This document shows, piece after piece, positions 37,371 through 46,243 of a stretch of DNA of 64,000 nt (within the stretch, counting starts at the first letter, position 1; every line of letters begins with the position of its first letter). The translations under genes and the position numbers were made by a program. This DNA is from Verrucomicrobiota bacterium (GTDB lineage: Bacteria > Verrucomicrobiota > Verrucomicrobiia > CAIQCK01). Below the pieces are notes generated by a model, which saw only the letters and a program-made list of their open reading frames with translations, was not told where the DNA came from and searched no databases. The DNA is taken from the NCBI GenBank assembly GCA_026397915.1, contig JAPLTX010000021.1, forward strand, positions 186,001 through 250,000, written 5' to 3'.

Positions 37371-37437
37371 CGCCGGCATCCCTGCCGGCGTCGTTTCGCA
37401 AACCGTCGTCGCATCGCCGGCAGGGATGCCGGCGCTA
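37368..37437. repeat. Perfect 23-bp inverted repeat overlapping the uvrB stop codon
   Basis: Arms 37368-37390 and 37415-37437 are exact reverse complements (starting TAGCGCCGGCATCCCTGCCG) around a 24-base spacer. The left arm includes the TAG stop of uvrB. It could fold into a strong cruciform or mRNA hairpin and protect or terminate the uvrB message. It resembles REP/palindromic elements. Confidence 0.8.
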
Positions 37438-37504
37438 CAGTCAACGCGGTTCTCGCCCCGAATCTGCGCTTGCAGCGGACGGCGAGGTTGGGTTGAATGC
37501 GCGC

Positions 37505-38941
37505 ATGAGCGCCTCACGCCTCCTTCCCTCGTTCGGTTTCATTGCAACCCTTATCCTCCTGCTTCACGTCCAGCCTGCGCTGTCCGCCGACGTGCGATCG
37601 TGCGGCGCCAAAGGCGACGGGCAGACCGACGATACAACGGCGATTCAGAAGGCCGTGGATAGCGGCGGCCGCGTCAGTTTCCCGAAGGGCGTCTATTGCA
37701 TCACCAAGCCCGTCGTCATCGAACTCGACAAGACCGGTTTCACGTCGCTGGCCGGCGACGGCGTCGCGCGCGTCGTCATGGAGGGACCGGGCGCGGCGTT
37801 CCGGTTTGTCGGCACGCACGCGGGCAGCGCCGATCCTGAACAGGTGAAGCCGAATGTCTGGGAGCGCCAACGAATGCCGATGGTAGATGGGCTGGAGATT
37901 GTCGGCGCGCACCCGGAGGCCGACGGCATCGAGGCGAACGGCACGATGCAAATCACGATCACGCGCACGACCGTCCGCGACGCACGGCACGGCATCCGGC
38001 TCGCGGCACGCAACCGCAACGTCCTCATCGCCGACTGCCACATCTATCACAACCGTGGCATCGGCGTGTTCTACGACGACGTGAATCTGCACCAGTCGAA
38101 CATCAGCGGCTGCCACATCAGCTATTGCGCTGGCGGTGGCATCGTTTCGCGCGGCGGCAACGTCCGCAACATCCAGATCGGCACGTGCGATATCGAGATG
38201 AACATGGCCACCAACGCGCCGCCGACGGCGAACGTGTTGATTGATTGTTCCGGCAGCAGCGCGGGGACTGCCGAGGTCGAGATCACCGGCTGCACAATCC
38301 AGCACAGCGGCAAGTCGCCCGACTCCGCCAACATTCGCATCATCGGCCGCGGCAATCCCGCCAAAGGCCAGCCGGTCGCGCGCTGGGGCCACGTCACCAT
38401 CACCGGCAACGTATTGAGCGACGTGAAGGTGAACGTCCATCTCCGCGACGCGCGTAGCGTGGTCATCACTGGCAACACGTTCTACATGGGCTACGAGCAC
38501 GACCTGCTGGTGGAGGACTCAAGCAACATCGTCGTCGGCCCGAACAACTTCGACCGCAACCCGCTCTACGGTTACGGCGATGCCGCCAAGGTCAACGGCG
38601 GTGTTGTGTTTCGCGGCTCGACCGATTGCACGCTCGACGGCCTGCACATCAACGGCGCGTGGCGGAAGCCGGCGGCGTTGATGGTCGAGAAATGCAATCG
38701 CTTTAACATCGCCAACTGCACGATCCTCGACAGCGATAACGTCGGCCTGCTGCTGAAAGACGTGACGAACAGCAAAGTGGCTGGCTGCTTGATTCGCGAC
38801 GACCGCCGCGACGCCAAGCCCGGCCCGTCCCTGAAAGTCGAAGGCGGCCGTGGAAACTGGATCGTCCAGAACCTGCTCGCCAACGGCCACGAAGCCGCAG
38901 CAGGCGCGGCCCGTGTGGAAGGCAACCACGATGGGAAGTGA
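37505..38941 (+). CDS. Exported right-handed beta-helix (pectate-lyase/GH28-like) protein
   Basis: 478 aa from the ATG at 37505. A signal peptide is followed by the phrase VRSCGAKGDGQTDDTTAIQK (residues 29-48), which opens many GH28/PL-type beta-helix proteins and phage tailspike-like folds. The rest has the repeated strand pattern of Pectate_lyase_3 (DGLEIVGAHPEADGIEANGT; ISGCHISYCAGGGIVSRGGN; VVITGNTFYMGYEHDLLVED). Catalytic residues are not identifiable. A short reading frame from a TTG at 37493 is less likely. The gene lies just downstream of the uvrB palindrome and heads a run of exported carbohydrate proteins. Confidence 0.85.
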   Translation: MSASRLLPSFGFIATLILLLHVQPALSADVRSCGAKGDGQTDDTTAIQKAVDSGGRVSFPKGVYCITKPVVIELDKTGFTSLAGDGVARVVMEGPGAAFRFVGTHAGSADPEQVKPNVWERQRMPMVDGLEIVGAHPEADGIEANGTMQITITRTTVRDARHGIRLAARNRNVLIADCHIYHNRGIGVFYDDVNLHQSNISGCHISYCAGGGIVSRGGNVRNIQIGTCDIEMNMATNAPPTANVLIDCSGSSAGTAEVEITGCTIQHSGKSPDSANIRIIGRGNPAKGQPVARWGHVTITGNVLSDVKVNVHLRDARSVVITGNTFYMGYEHDLLVEDSSNIVVGPNNFDRNPLYGYGDAAKVNGGVVFRGSTDCTLDGLHINGAWRKPAALMVEKCNRFNIANCTILDSDNVGLLLKDVTNSKVAGCLIRDDRRDAKPGPSLKVEGGRGNWIVQNLLANGHEAAAGAARVEGNHDGK

Positions 38942-38975
38942 CGACAGAGCTAAAGGAAGCCGTGAGGACACTCGC

Positions 38976-40190
38976 ATGAAAACAGAATCACTCACCCGGC
39001 GCAATTTCCTGAAGCGATTCGTCGCAGCCTCGACGGCGGCGTTCGCACCTTGGCCGCAATGTTTCGGAGTTGGCACGTCGCGCTCCATGAAAGCGTATGA
39101 CGTGAAGGAACTGCGCGCGCCGGTGGCCGAGGCTAACGCGGTCACGGCGATGGTGCTCGGTGATGACGGCCTGATTTACTGCGGGCTGACGGGCAAGCGG
39201 CGCGTGCTGGCGGCGCTCGACCCGCGCGACGACTCCACCCGCGACCTCGGCGAAGTCTTCCCGGACGACCCGAAGACACGCGGCATCCTCGACAAGATTC
39301 ACAACGCGCTCGTGAAAGCGCCGGACGGCAGTCTCTATATCGGCCAGGGCTTGAACGTCTCTGACGCCTACCCGATGGAGTTCCACAGTCACGGCTACGA
39401 AGGCGGGCATCTGTTCCGCTACCAGCCGGGCGCGGGCCGCCTCACCGATCTCGGCCCGCAGGTTCGCGGCGAAGCCATCCAGGGAATGGCGATGGACCCG
39501 CGCGGGCGCTACATCGCGGGCTACACCATTCCCGGCAACCGTTTCTTTGTCCACGACCTCGCCTCGCACACGGTCACGGACTACGGGCGCATTTCGCAGA
39601 TGGCCCACCACAACCTCGTTTGCGATGCCGCCGGCGTGACGTGGGGGTGCTGGAACTGCGCGCTCGCGCCGAAGGGCGCGCCCGTCCGCACTGACGGCTG
39701 CTATCTGATGCGTTACGAGCACGAGCAGCGGGCGTTCAAGCGCACGACCATCGAGGTGCCGACGGAGCCGTTCCGCGCTGTGTCGCCCGCGAAAAACAAA
39801 TCCTGGGCCAACGGTTTCGACTCTGCGTGTTGCGCGCGCGATGGGTCGGTCTATTTCGGCACGTCGCTGCCGGCCAACCTCTGCCGCCTCAAGCCCGGCG
39901 ACGGCAAGGTGGAACTGCTGGGCCGACCCGTGCGCTCATCGCGCATCCCGGCGCTCGCCGAGGCCAGCGCCGGCCGCATCATCGGCTTCGGCGGTTTTCC
40001 GCAGATGCAGTTGTTCACGTATGACCCGGCGAAGCGCGCGCTGGAGAACCACGGCGTGGTGTTGCCGCACTACAAGCTCTGCATCTTCCACGCGATGGTC
40101 GTGTTGCCCGACGGCCGCATCTACGCTGGCGAGACCGACAGCAGCCGGGCCAACATCTACTGTCTGATCCCCCGCTCAACGAAACGCTGA
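38976..40190 (+). CDS. Tat-exported beta-propeller protein
   Basis: 404 aa from the ATG at 38976. A Tat motif (LTRRNFLKRFVAASTAAFAP) is followed by propeller blades (VTAMVLGDDGLIYCGLTGKRR; GSLYIGQGLNV; DGRIYAGETDSSRANIYCL). It resembles lactonase/kelch-type propellers. An enzymatic role is not provable. The gene starts 34 bp after the beta-helix gene and is followed by another Tat protein 12 bp later, so the three may be an operon. Confidence 0.8.
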   Translation: MKTESLTRRNFLKRFVAASTAAFAPWPQCFGVGTSRSMKAYDVKELRAPVAEANAVTAMVLGDDGLIYCGLTGKRRVLAALDPRDDSTRDLGEVFPDDPKTRGILDKIHNALVKAPDGSLYIGQGLNVSDAYPMEFHSHGYEGGHLFRYQPGAGRLTDLGPQVRGEAIQGMAMDPRGRYIAGYTIPGNRFFVHDLASHTVTDYGRISQMAHHNLVCDAAGVTWGCWNCALAPKGAPVRTDGCYLMRYEHEQRAFKRTTIEVPTEPFRAVSPAKNKSWANGFDSACCARDGSVYFGTSLPANLCRLKPGDGKVELLGRPVRSSRIPALAEASAGRIIGFGGFPQMQLFTYDPAKRALENHGVVLPHYKLCIFHAMVVLPDGRIYAGETDSSRANIYCLIPRSTKR

Positions 40191-40202
40191 CTCAATCCTG
40201 CC

Positions 40203-42242
40203 ATGAACACACCGCATCATCTCAACCGTCGCGAGTTCCTCGCGCTCTCCTCACTCACCGCTGGTGCGCTCTGGCTCGGCCGCTCCGCCGCGAACGCCGC
40301 AGTGGCTGCCAGCGCCGTGCCCGATTGGATCGCGCCGGGCAAGCTGCGCTGGGTCTGGGCGCTGTGGGAGCCGATTGACCTTTACACGCGCGGCGGCCAC
40401 GGCGCGGGCGTCGGCGACGGCCGCGCGACGGGACATTGGGTGCGCCGTTGGTATGAGCGGATGCACAGCGACGAGATTCTCGACAAGCTCGCCGCAGCCG
40501 GCGTCAACGTCGTCACGACGCACTTCTACAAAGGTTTCGGCCTCAAGGCCGAGGACGTGGAGATGAAGCGCGCGGCGGATTTCACCAAGCGCGCCCACGC
40601 CCGCGGCATTCGCGTGCTCGGTTACCACCAGTTCAGCACCGTCATCTACGAGACGATGCTCGACGAAGTGCCGAACCTCGCCGACTGGATTCAACGCGGC
40701 CCCGACGGCAGCAAGCGCACCTATGGCAGCGCGACGTGGCGTTGGTCGGCGTGCCCGATTCATGACGACTTCATTGCCTACCTGAAGCGCGTGATGAGCC
40801 GCTGTCTGCTCGACGCGGGCATGGACGGCGTTGAGTTCGACGGCACTAGCTACGATTGCCACTGCGACGGCTGCCAGACTGCGTTCCGGCGCTACTTGGC
40901 CGCGCACAACCCGAACCCGCGCGAGCGGTTTGGCCTGCCGCACTTCAATCATGTCCGCATCCCATCGCAGTGGGCCACGAAGGATCCAATCTGGCAGGAG
41001 TGGATCCGCTTCCGCATGGACCTCATGGGCCGGCGGCTGCGCGAACTGCGCGAGTTCACCCATCGCACCAAGCCCGGCGCGGCGTTCGTCACTTACGAGG
41101 ATTGCCCGGCGCTCTGGCGCAAGGACCGCACGCGGCTGTTGCCGGACAACGGCGACTATCTCGACCTCGCTGTCGCCGAAAGCCACGACATGCCGCAGGT
41201 GCTCGACCGCGAGTTGGTCACGAAAGTGCGCCACTTGAAGGAAGGCACCGCCATCGGCCGCATTGCGCTTTCCACCGACTGGCTCCGCAGCGCCAAGGGC
41301 AGCATCACGTTGCCGAGCGATCCCAAGCCTGTTGAACTCGACATGGCCGAGTGTCTCGCGTGCGGCGGCCAGATGCTGACGGCAACGTGGGCGTTGCGAT
41401 CCGGCGACAAACGCGACGGCTCGGCGTTTTTCGAGCAGCCAGCGTTTTTCGAGGCGATGAAGCGCTATATGGGCTTCAACCGCGCGCATGAGGCGCTCTA
41501 CGCCGGCTCGCAGCCTTGTGCCAACGTCTGGGTCTATCACTCGGTGTGGTCGCTGGCGTTCGACCATCGCACGGCCTACAACAGCGACCTCGGCTTCGAG
41601 CAGGCGCTGCTGGGCCGCATCGCCTACCGAGTCGCCAAGGAACCGCATCTCGCCAAGCTCGGCCCGCGCGACGTGCTCATCGTCGCCAGCCAGACCTGCC
41701 TGAGCGACCGTGAGTGCGACGCCATCCGCGCCGCCGTCGAGCGCGGCTGCGGCGTCATCATCACCGGCCTCAGCGGTGAGTGCGACGAGAACTTCCGCCA
41801 GCGCGAACGCTCGCCGCTACCGGCCCTCGCCGCCAAGCCCAACGTTCGCTACTTCGAGAAATGTCCCGGCCGCATCTCGCAGCCCGCCGGCGAAAGCGAG
41901 CGCGGTCTGCGCCCCGCGATGCCTGCACGCACGCCGGACATCCTCAAAGCCGTGCGCGAACTGGCGAAGGAAGGTCTCGCCGCCGAGTTGGAAGGCGGCG
42001 ACCGCAAACAGCCGCTGACGTTCGTGGACATCTACCGTGCGTCCGACGCGCACGTGGCCCACGTCGTCTATTACGGCGACGGCGCGTCGGAAGGTTTCCG
42101 TCTGCGCGTCGCCAAATGGTTGCCAGCCGGAAAGCCGACGCTCTACTCGCCGCATCTCGCCGCACCCGTGGCGCTGCAATTGGCGGCGGATGGTTCGTTC
42201 GCGTTGCCTCCATTTGGTCGGTATTGCGCCCTGAAACTTTGA
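40203..42242 (+). CDS. Tat-exported GH-like TIM-barrel protein with C-terminal trimerisation-like domain
   Basis: 679 aa. The signal (LNRREFLALSSLTAGALWLG) is Tat-like. Residues about 50-330 look like a beta/alpha barrel of the GH42/GH114-like kind (AAGVNVVTTHFYKGFGL; GMDGVEFDGTSYDCHC; CDGCQTAFRRYL). The CxCDGC cluster could bind a metal. The C-terminal part (RDVLIVASQTCLSDRECDAI) resembles a glutamine-amidotransferase/trimerisation fold. It follows the propeller gene by 12 bp. Activity unknown. Confidence 0.7.
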   Translation: MNTPHHLNRREFLALSSLTAGALWLGRSAANAAVAASAVPDWIAPGKLRWVWALWEPIDLYTRGGHGAGVGDGRATGHWVRRWYERMHSDEILDKLAAAGVNVVTTHFYKGFGLKAEDVEMKRAADFTKRAHARGIRVLGYHQFSTVIYETMLDEVPNLADWIQRGPDGSKRTYGSATWRWSACPIHDDFIAYLKRVMSRCLLDAGMDGVEFDGTSYDCHCDGCQTAFRRYLAAHNPNPRERFGLPHFNHVRIPSQWATKDPIWQEWIRFRMDLMGRRLRELREFTHRTKPGAAFVTYEDCPALWRKDRTRLLPDNGDYLDLAVAESHDMPQVLDRELVTKVRHLKEGTAIGRIALSTDWLRSAKGSITLPSDPKPVELDMAECLACGGQMLTATWALRSGDKRDGSAFFEQPAFFEAMKRYMGFNRAHEALYAGSQPCANVWVYHSVWSLAFDHRTAYNSDLGFEQALLGRIAYRVAKEPHLAKLGPRDVLIVASQTCLSDRECDAIRAAVERGCGVIITGLSGECDENFRQRERSPLPALAAKPNVRYFEKCPGRISQPAGESERGLRPAMPARTPDILKAVRELAKEGLAAELEGGDRKQPLTFVDIYRASDAHVAHVVYYGDGASEGFRLRVAKWLPAGKPTLYSPHLAAPVALQLAADGSFALPPFGRYCALKL

Positions 42243-42345
42243 GGAAACCGCGCGCCGCTCTGCGATCCCGATTTTGCCCTTGCGATAGGTCCGGCTTCAC
42301 CTACACTGCGGTCGAAGTTGAAAGAGTAATACTTTGAAGGAGCCA

Positions 42346-43863
42346 ATGTTCCAGCGGGGTTGCAGTGATCAAACGGCCATGCATGTGCTTCTCAAAAGAG
42401 AATATCTCCCGATCGCGCTGCTCGCGGCGTTCGCGGGGTTCATGATCCGTCTGGACGGTTACATCGTGAACGTCGCTCTTCCCAGCATGGCGCGATCTTT
42501 GGGCGTGGGCACGGGCGGGATTTCCTTCGTGGTCACGTCTTACCTTCTGGCGATCACCGGCACGATGCTCTTGTTTGGGAAGTTGGCGGACAAGATCGGC
42601 ATCAAGAAGATGTTTCTGTGGGGATGCGCCGTTTTCTCGCTCGCCTCGTTGTGCTGTGGGCTGTCGTGGAATCTTGTGTCGCTGCTTGTGTCACGCTCGC
42701 TTCAGGGATTGGGAGGGGCCATGCTGTTGACGGCGGCGTTCTCCTCCATCCCCCGGTATTTGCCCAAAGAGATCAACGGCTGGGCCTTTGGCTTGTTCAC
42801 GTTGGCGGTCGGGCTTGGTGTTTCCGTCGGAGCACCCACTGGCGGCTTAATCGCGGGTTTCTTGTCGTGGCCGTGGATCTTCATGATCAATGTGCCCGTG
42901 GGGGTCTTGGCGATGATCGCCGTTCACCGGATATTGCCTCCCGATCCGGAGCCGGTGCTCTCCGTGTCGAAAAGCCTGGCGCATTTTGACATCAAGGGAG
43001 CGGCCCTGAGTTTTGCCAGTGCCGCCTCGCTTGTGTTCGCACTGACCATGGGCCGGGAAATCGGCTGGACGTCCGTTCCGATCCTGTCCTGCCTGGCGGC
43101 GTGCCCCCTCTTGTTGGCGATCTTCATCCGGCATGAAATGAATCACCCCGACCCCTTGGTCCCTGCGGTGCTCGTGAGAAACGGGCCGTTCATTCTCGGA
43201 GTTGGCGCGGCATTCGTGGGATTCGGTTTGCTGGCGGCCAACAGCTTCGTCATGCCTTTCTACCTCGAAATCACCAAGTCCATGTCGCCCGAATGGGTGG
43301 GATTTGTCCTGTTGATTTACTCGGTCACACTCACGGTCGCTTCCCCGCAAGCCGGCAAGTTGGCCGACCGCATTGATCCCCGGTTCATCGCTTCGGGCGC
43401 ACTCGCTTGCTTGACGGTGCTTTTTCTGGGCTTCTCGCTCCTGTTGCGAACGCCGGGGTTGGGAGTGACAGTAGTTTATCTGGCGTGCCTGGGAGGTTTC
43501 TTCGGGTTTTTCTTCCCGGCCAACAACTCCAACTCGATGAAGGGGGCGCCGCCAGAATGCCGCGGGATTGCGGGCGGCCTCTACCAGACAGCAGCCAACA
43601 TGGGAATGGTGATGTGCGTGGCGCTTTTCGAAACCATTTTTTCGGAGCACCTGCCAGCGCACCATGTGGAGGTGCCCTTGACATCGAACCACCTCACAGC
43701 TGAAGCCATGACAGGGTTCAGCCACGTTTACGTGATCGCAGCGTCCTTGTCATTGCTGACGAGCCTGGCCATTTGTTTGTCCGTTCGCTTCAAGGGATCT
43801 TCACGGCCCGGAACCGGGGTGATTCCCGGAGTTGTCCCGGAGTCGTCGTCAGGGTCATCCTGA
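42346..43863 (+). CDS. MFS transporter, DHA2 (EmrB/QacA) drug-export type
   Basis: 505 aa from the ATG at 42346, which follows GAAGGAG. Motif LDGYIVNVALPSMARSLGV (about residues 38-56) matches MFS motif D1 of the 14-TMS DHA2 subfamily. LLFGKLADKIGIKKMFLWG is motif A. About 13-14 membrane segments can be traced. It probably exports drugs, solvents or metabolites with proton antiport. Codon use is slightly less GC-extreme than neighbours. It may be horizontally acquired; this is only an impression from base composition. Confidence 0.88.
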   Translation: MFQRGCSDQTAMHVLLKREYLPIALLAAFAGFMIRLDGYIVNVALPSMARSLGVGTGGISFVVTSYLLAITGTMLLFGKLADKIGIKKMFLWGCAVFSLASLCCGLSWNLVSLLVSRSLQGLGGAMLLTAAFSSIPRYLPKEINGWAFGLFTLAVGLGVSVGAPTGGLIAGFLSWPWIFMINVPVGVLAMIAVHRILPPDPEPVLSVSKSLAHFDIKGAALSFASAASLVFALTMGREIGWTSVPILSCLAACPLLLAIFIRHEMNHPDPLVPAVLVRNGPFILGVGAAFVGFGLLAANSFVMPFYLEITKSMSPEWVGFVLLIYSVTLTVASPQAGKLADRIDPRFIASGALACLTVLFLGFSLLLRTPGLGVTVVYLACLGGFFGFFFPANNSNSMKGAPPECRGIAGGLYQTAANMGMVMCVALFETIFSEHLPAHHVEVPLTSNHLTAEAMTGFSHVYVIAASLSLLTSLAICLSVRFKGSSRPGTGVIPGVVPESSSGSS

Positions 43864-43961
43864 TTTTTCAAATCTTCTTGCCCGTGAAACGCAGGCGACG
43901 ATTCAGCCAAACCGAGCCTGCGACTCGACAAACGCGGCCGGAGTTCCTACAGTGAAAGCGC

Positions 43962-45401
43962 ATGGCAGCGATTGCTCCATCTTTCTTTAGCGAGTTGCGC
44001 GCGATCTGCGGCGATGACGGTGTCATCACGCAGGAAGAGCGGCTTATGGTTTATGAGTGCGACGCTTACACGATGGAGAAGCATCTGCCCGATGTCGTCG
44101 CGCTGCCGCGCAGCACCGACGAGGTTGTGCGGGTCGTCAAGCTCTGCGCCGAGCATCACCTGCCGATCATTCCGCGCGGCACGGGCACGAGCCTCAGCGG
44201 CGCGGTGCTGGCGGTGGACGGCGGCGTCATCATCGGCACTACGCGGCTCAACCGCATCTTGAACGTGGATTACCGGAACCGCCGGGCGCTGGTGGAGGCG
44301 GGCGTGCCGAATCTCTGGATCACCAACGCGGTGAAGCATCGCGGTCTGATGTTTGCGCCGGATCCGTCGAGCCAGCCCTCGTGCACCATTGCCGGCAACA
44401 TTGCTTTCAACGCCGGCGGACCGCACACGCTCAAGCACGGCGCGACGACGAGTCACGTGCTCGGTTTCGACTTGGTGCTGCCGGACGGCGATGTCGTCTG
44501 GCTCGGGGCCACCGCCGACGGCGGCGAAGACGTGGAGGGCTGCGATTTGCGCGGGGTGGTGGTCGGTGCGGAGGGGATGTTCGGCGTCATCACACGGGTG
44601 GTGGTGCGGCTGATGAAAACGCCGCACGCGTTCCGGACGATGCTGGCGGTGTTCAACAGCGCCGATGATGCGTCGCACGCTGTCAGTGACATCATCGCCG
44701 GCGGGATCATCCCGGTGGCGATGGAGTTGATGGACCAGCCGATCACTCGCGCGATTGAGGACGCTTATCATTTCGGCCTGCCGACGGACGCGGGCGCGGT
44801 GTTGATAATCGAACTTGAAGGCCACGAGGCCGGCTTGGACCGGCAGGTGGAGCGTGTGACTGAGCTTTGCCGCAAGAACCATTCGCGCGACCTGAAGCCG
44901 GCGCGCACGCCGGAGGAGCGCGCGGCGTTGTGGAAGTGCCGCAAGAGCGCGTTCGGTGCCATTGGTCGGATCAGCCCGAACTTTGTGACGCAGGACGGCG
45001 TGGTGCCGCGCACGAAACTGCCGGAGATCATGCAGTTTATCTATGATACCGCCAAGAAGCTTGGCCTCGGCGTCGCCAACGTCGCTCACGCCGGCGACGG
45101 CAACATTCACCCGATTATTTTTTACGACGAACGCATCGCCGGCGACGTGGAGAAGGCGTATGCGTGCAGCACGGCGATCGTGCGCCGCTGCATCGAACTG
45201 GGTGGCACGGCCACCGGCGAGCACGGCATCGGCGTTGAGAAAGCGGAGCTGATGTCGGTGCAGTATAGCGCGGACGATCTCGACGCGATGCAACGCGTGC
45301 GACGCGCGTTCGACCCGGAGGGTCGCTGCAACCCGCACAAGATGTTCCCCGGCGGCAAACGATGCCTGAACTTCAATCCGCGGAGGCAGGTGGCGATATG
45401 A
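43962..45401 (+). CDS. glcD: Glycolate oxidase FAD subunit
   Basis: 479 aa. The FAD-binding PCMH domain has PIIPRGTGTSLSGAVLAVDG, with SSQPSCTIAGNIAFNAGGP and AGDGNIHPIIFYDE further on and a C-terminal GEHGIGVEKAELM. This is GlcD of the three-subunit glycolate oxidase (also related to D-lactate dehydrogenases). It oxidises glycolate to glyoxylate, feeding electrons through GlcF. Its TGA overlaps the glcE ATG by 4 bp. Confidence 0.93.
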   Translation: MAAIAPSFFSELRAICGDDGVITQEERLMVYECDAYTMEKHLPDVVALPRSTDEVVRVVKLCAEHHLPIIPRGTGTSLSGAVLAVDGGVIIGTTRLNRILNVDYRNRRALVEAGVPNLWITNAVKHRGLMFAPDPSSQPSCTIAGNIAFNAGGPHTLKHGATTSHVLGFDLVLPDGDVVWLGATADGGEDVEGCDLRGVVVGAEGMFGVITRVVVRLMKTPHAFRTMLAVFNSADDASHAVSDIIAGGIIPVAMELMDQPITRAIEDAYHFGLPTDAGAVLIIELEGHEAGLDRQVERVTELCRKNHSRDLKPARTPEERAALWKCRKSAFGAIGRISPNFVTQDGVVPRTKLPEIMQFIYDTAKKLGLGVANVAHAGDGNIHPIIFYDERIAGDVEKAYACSTAIVRRCIELGGTATGEHGIGVEKAELMSVQYSADDLDAMQRVRRAFDPEGRCNPHKMFPGGKRCLNFNPRRQVAI

Positions 45402-46243
45402 GCATCGTGGCCTACGCTCCGGACGATCTCACCGTGACCGTGACCGCGGACACGACGCTGGCAGCGTTGCAGCAGCATCTCGCGCCGCGCGACCAGTGGC
45501 TACCGGTGGACCCGCCGAACCCGGCGCGGCTCACCATCGGCGAAATCGTGGACTGCGACCTGAGCGGGCCGCGTCGCTACGGTTACGGAACAGTCCGCGA
45601 GCACATCCTGAGCCTGCGCGCCGAGTTGGCCGACGGGCGGTTGATCAAGTCCGGCGCGGACGTGGTGAAAAACGCCGCTGGCTACGACCTCTGCCGGCTC
45701 TTCACCGGCGCGCGGGGCGAACTCGCGACTGTGTGCGAGGTCTGCTTCAAGGTGCAGCCGCGGCCGGAAGTGGAGCATTTTGGAAAAGTGGAGTTCCCAA
45801 CCGCCGAAGCGGCGTGCGAATTTGTGGAGAAGCTCGACACCTCCGAATTGACGCCGACGGTGCTCGATTTGCACAACGCCAACGGCGCGGGGCCGTGGAC
45901 CGTCGTCGTCGGCTTCGCTGGAACGCGCGAGGAGGTTGCTTGGCAGCGCAAGGAAACCGAGCGGTTTGCCGCGATGACCGATACCAATCTCGATTACGAA
46001 GAGCAGTTCTGGTCCACCACTGCTGCTGGCCCAGCGCGCAAGCTCTCTGTGTTGCCGTCAAAACTCGCCGCGACCATCGCCTCGATGCGCGGCGTCACGT
46101 CGCTCGTGGCGCGCGCGGGCAACGGCGTCATTTATTACCGAGGCGAGGACCAGGGAACTGGCCTCGCGCCGGCCGTCAAGTTGATGCAGCGTCTGAAGCA
46201 TGAGTTCGACCCAGACAACCAACTCCAAGCCCGCCGTGCTTGA
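45398..46243 (+). CDS. glcE: Glycolate oxidase subunit GlcE
   Basis: 281 aa from the ATG at 45398 (ATGA overlap with glcD, GGAGG upstream). A shortened FAD-binding domain: PDDLTVTVTADTTLAALQQ, IGEIVDCDLSGPRRYGYGT, LIKSGADVVKNAAGYDLCRLF. GlcE is the second FAD-domain subunit needed for activity. The annotated gene end overlaps the start of glcF by 44 bp. An upstream ATG at 45362 would overlap glcD by 40 bp and is less likely. Confidence 0.9.
   Translation: MSIVAYAPDDLTVTVTADTTLAALQQHLAPRDQWLPVDPPNPARLTIGEIVDCDLSGPRRYGYGTVREHILSLRAELADGRLIKSGADVVKNAAGYDLCRLFTGARGELATVCEVCFKVQPRPEVEHFGKVEFPTAEAACEFVEKLDTSELTPTVLDLHNANGAGPWTVVVGFAGTREEVAWQRKETERFAAMTDTNLDYEEQFWSTTAAGPARKLSVLPSKLAATIASMRGVTSLVARAGNGVIYYRGEDQGTGLAPAVKLMQRLKHEFDPDNQLQARRA

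Noticed and set aside
35325-37440. uvrB palindrome as an attachment site or transposon end
   Set aside because: No transposase, target duplication or tRNA nearby.
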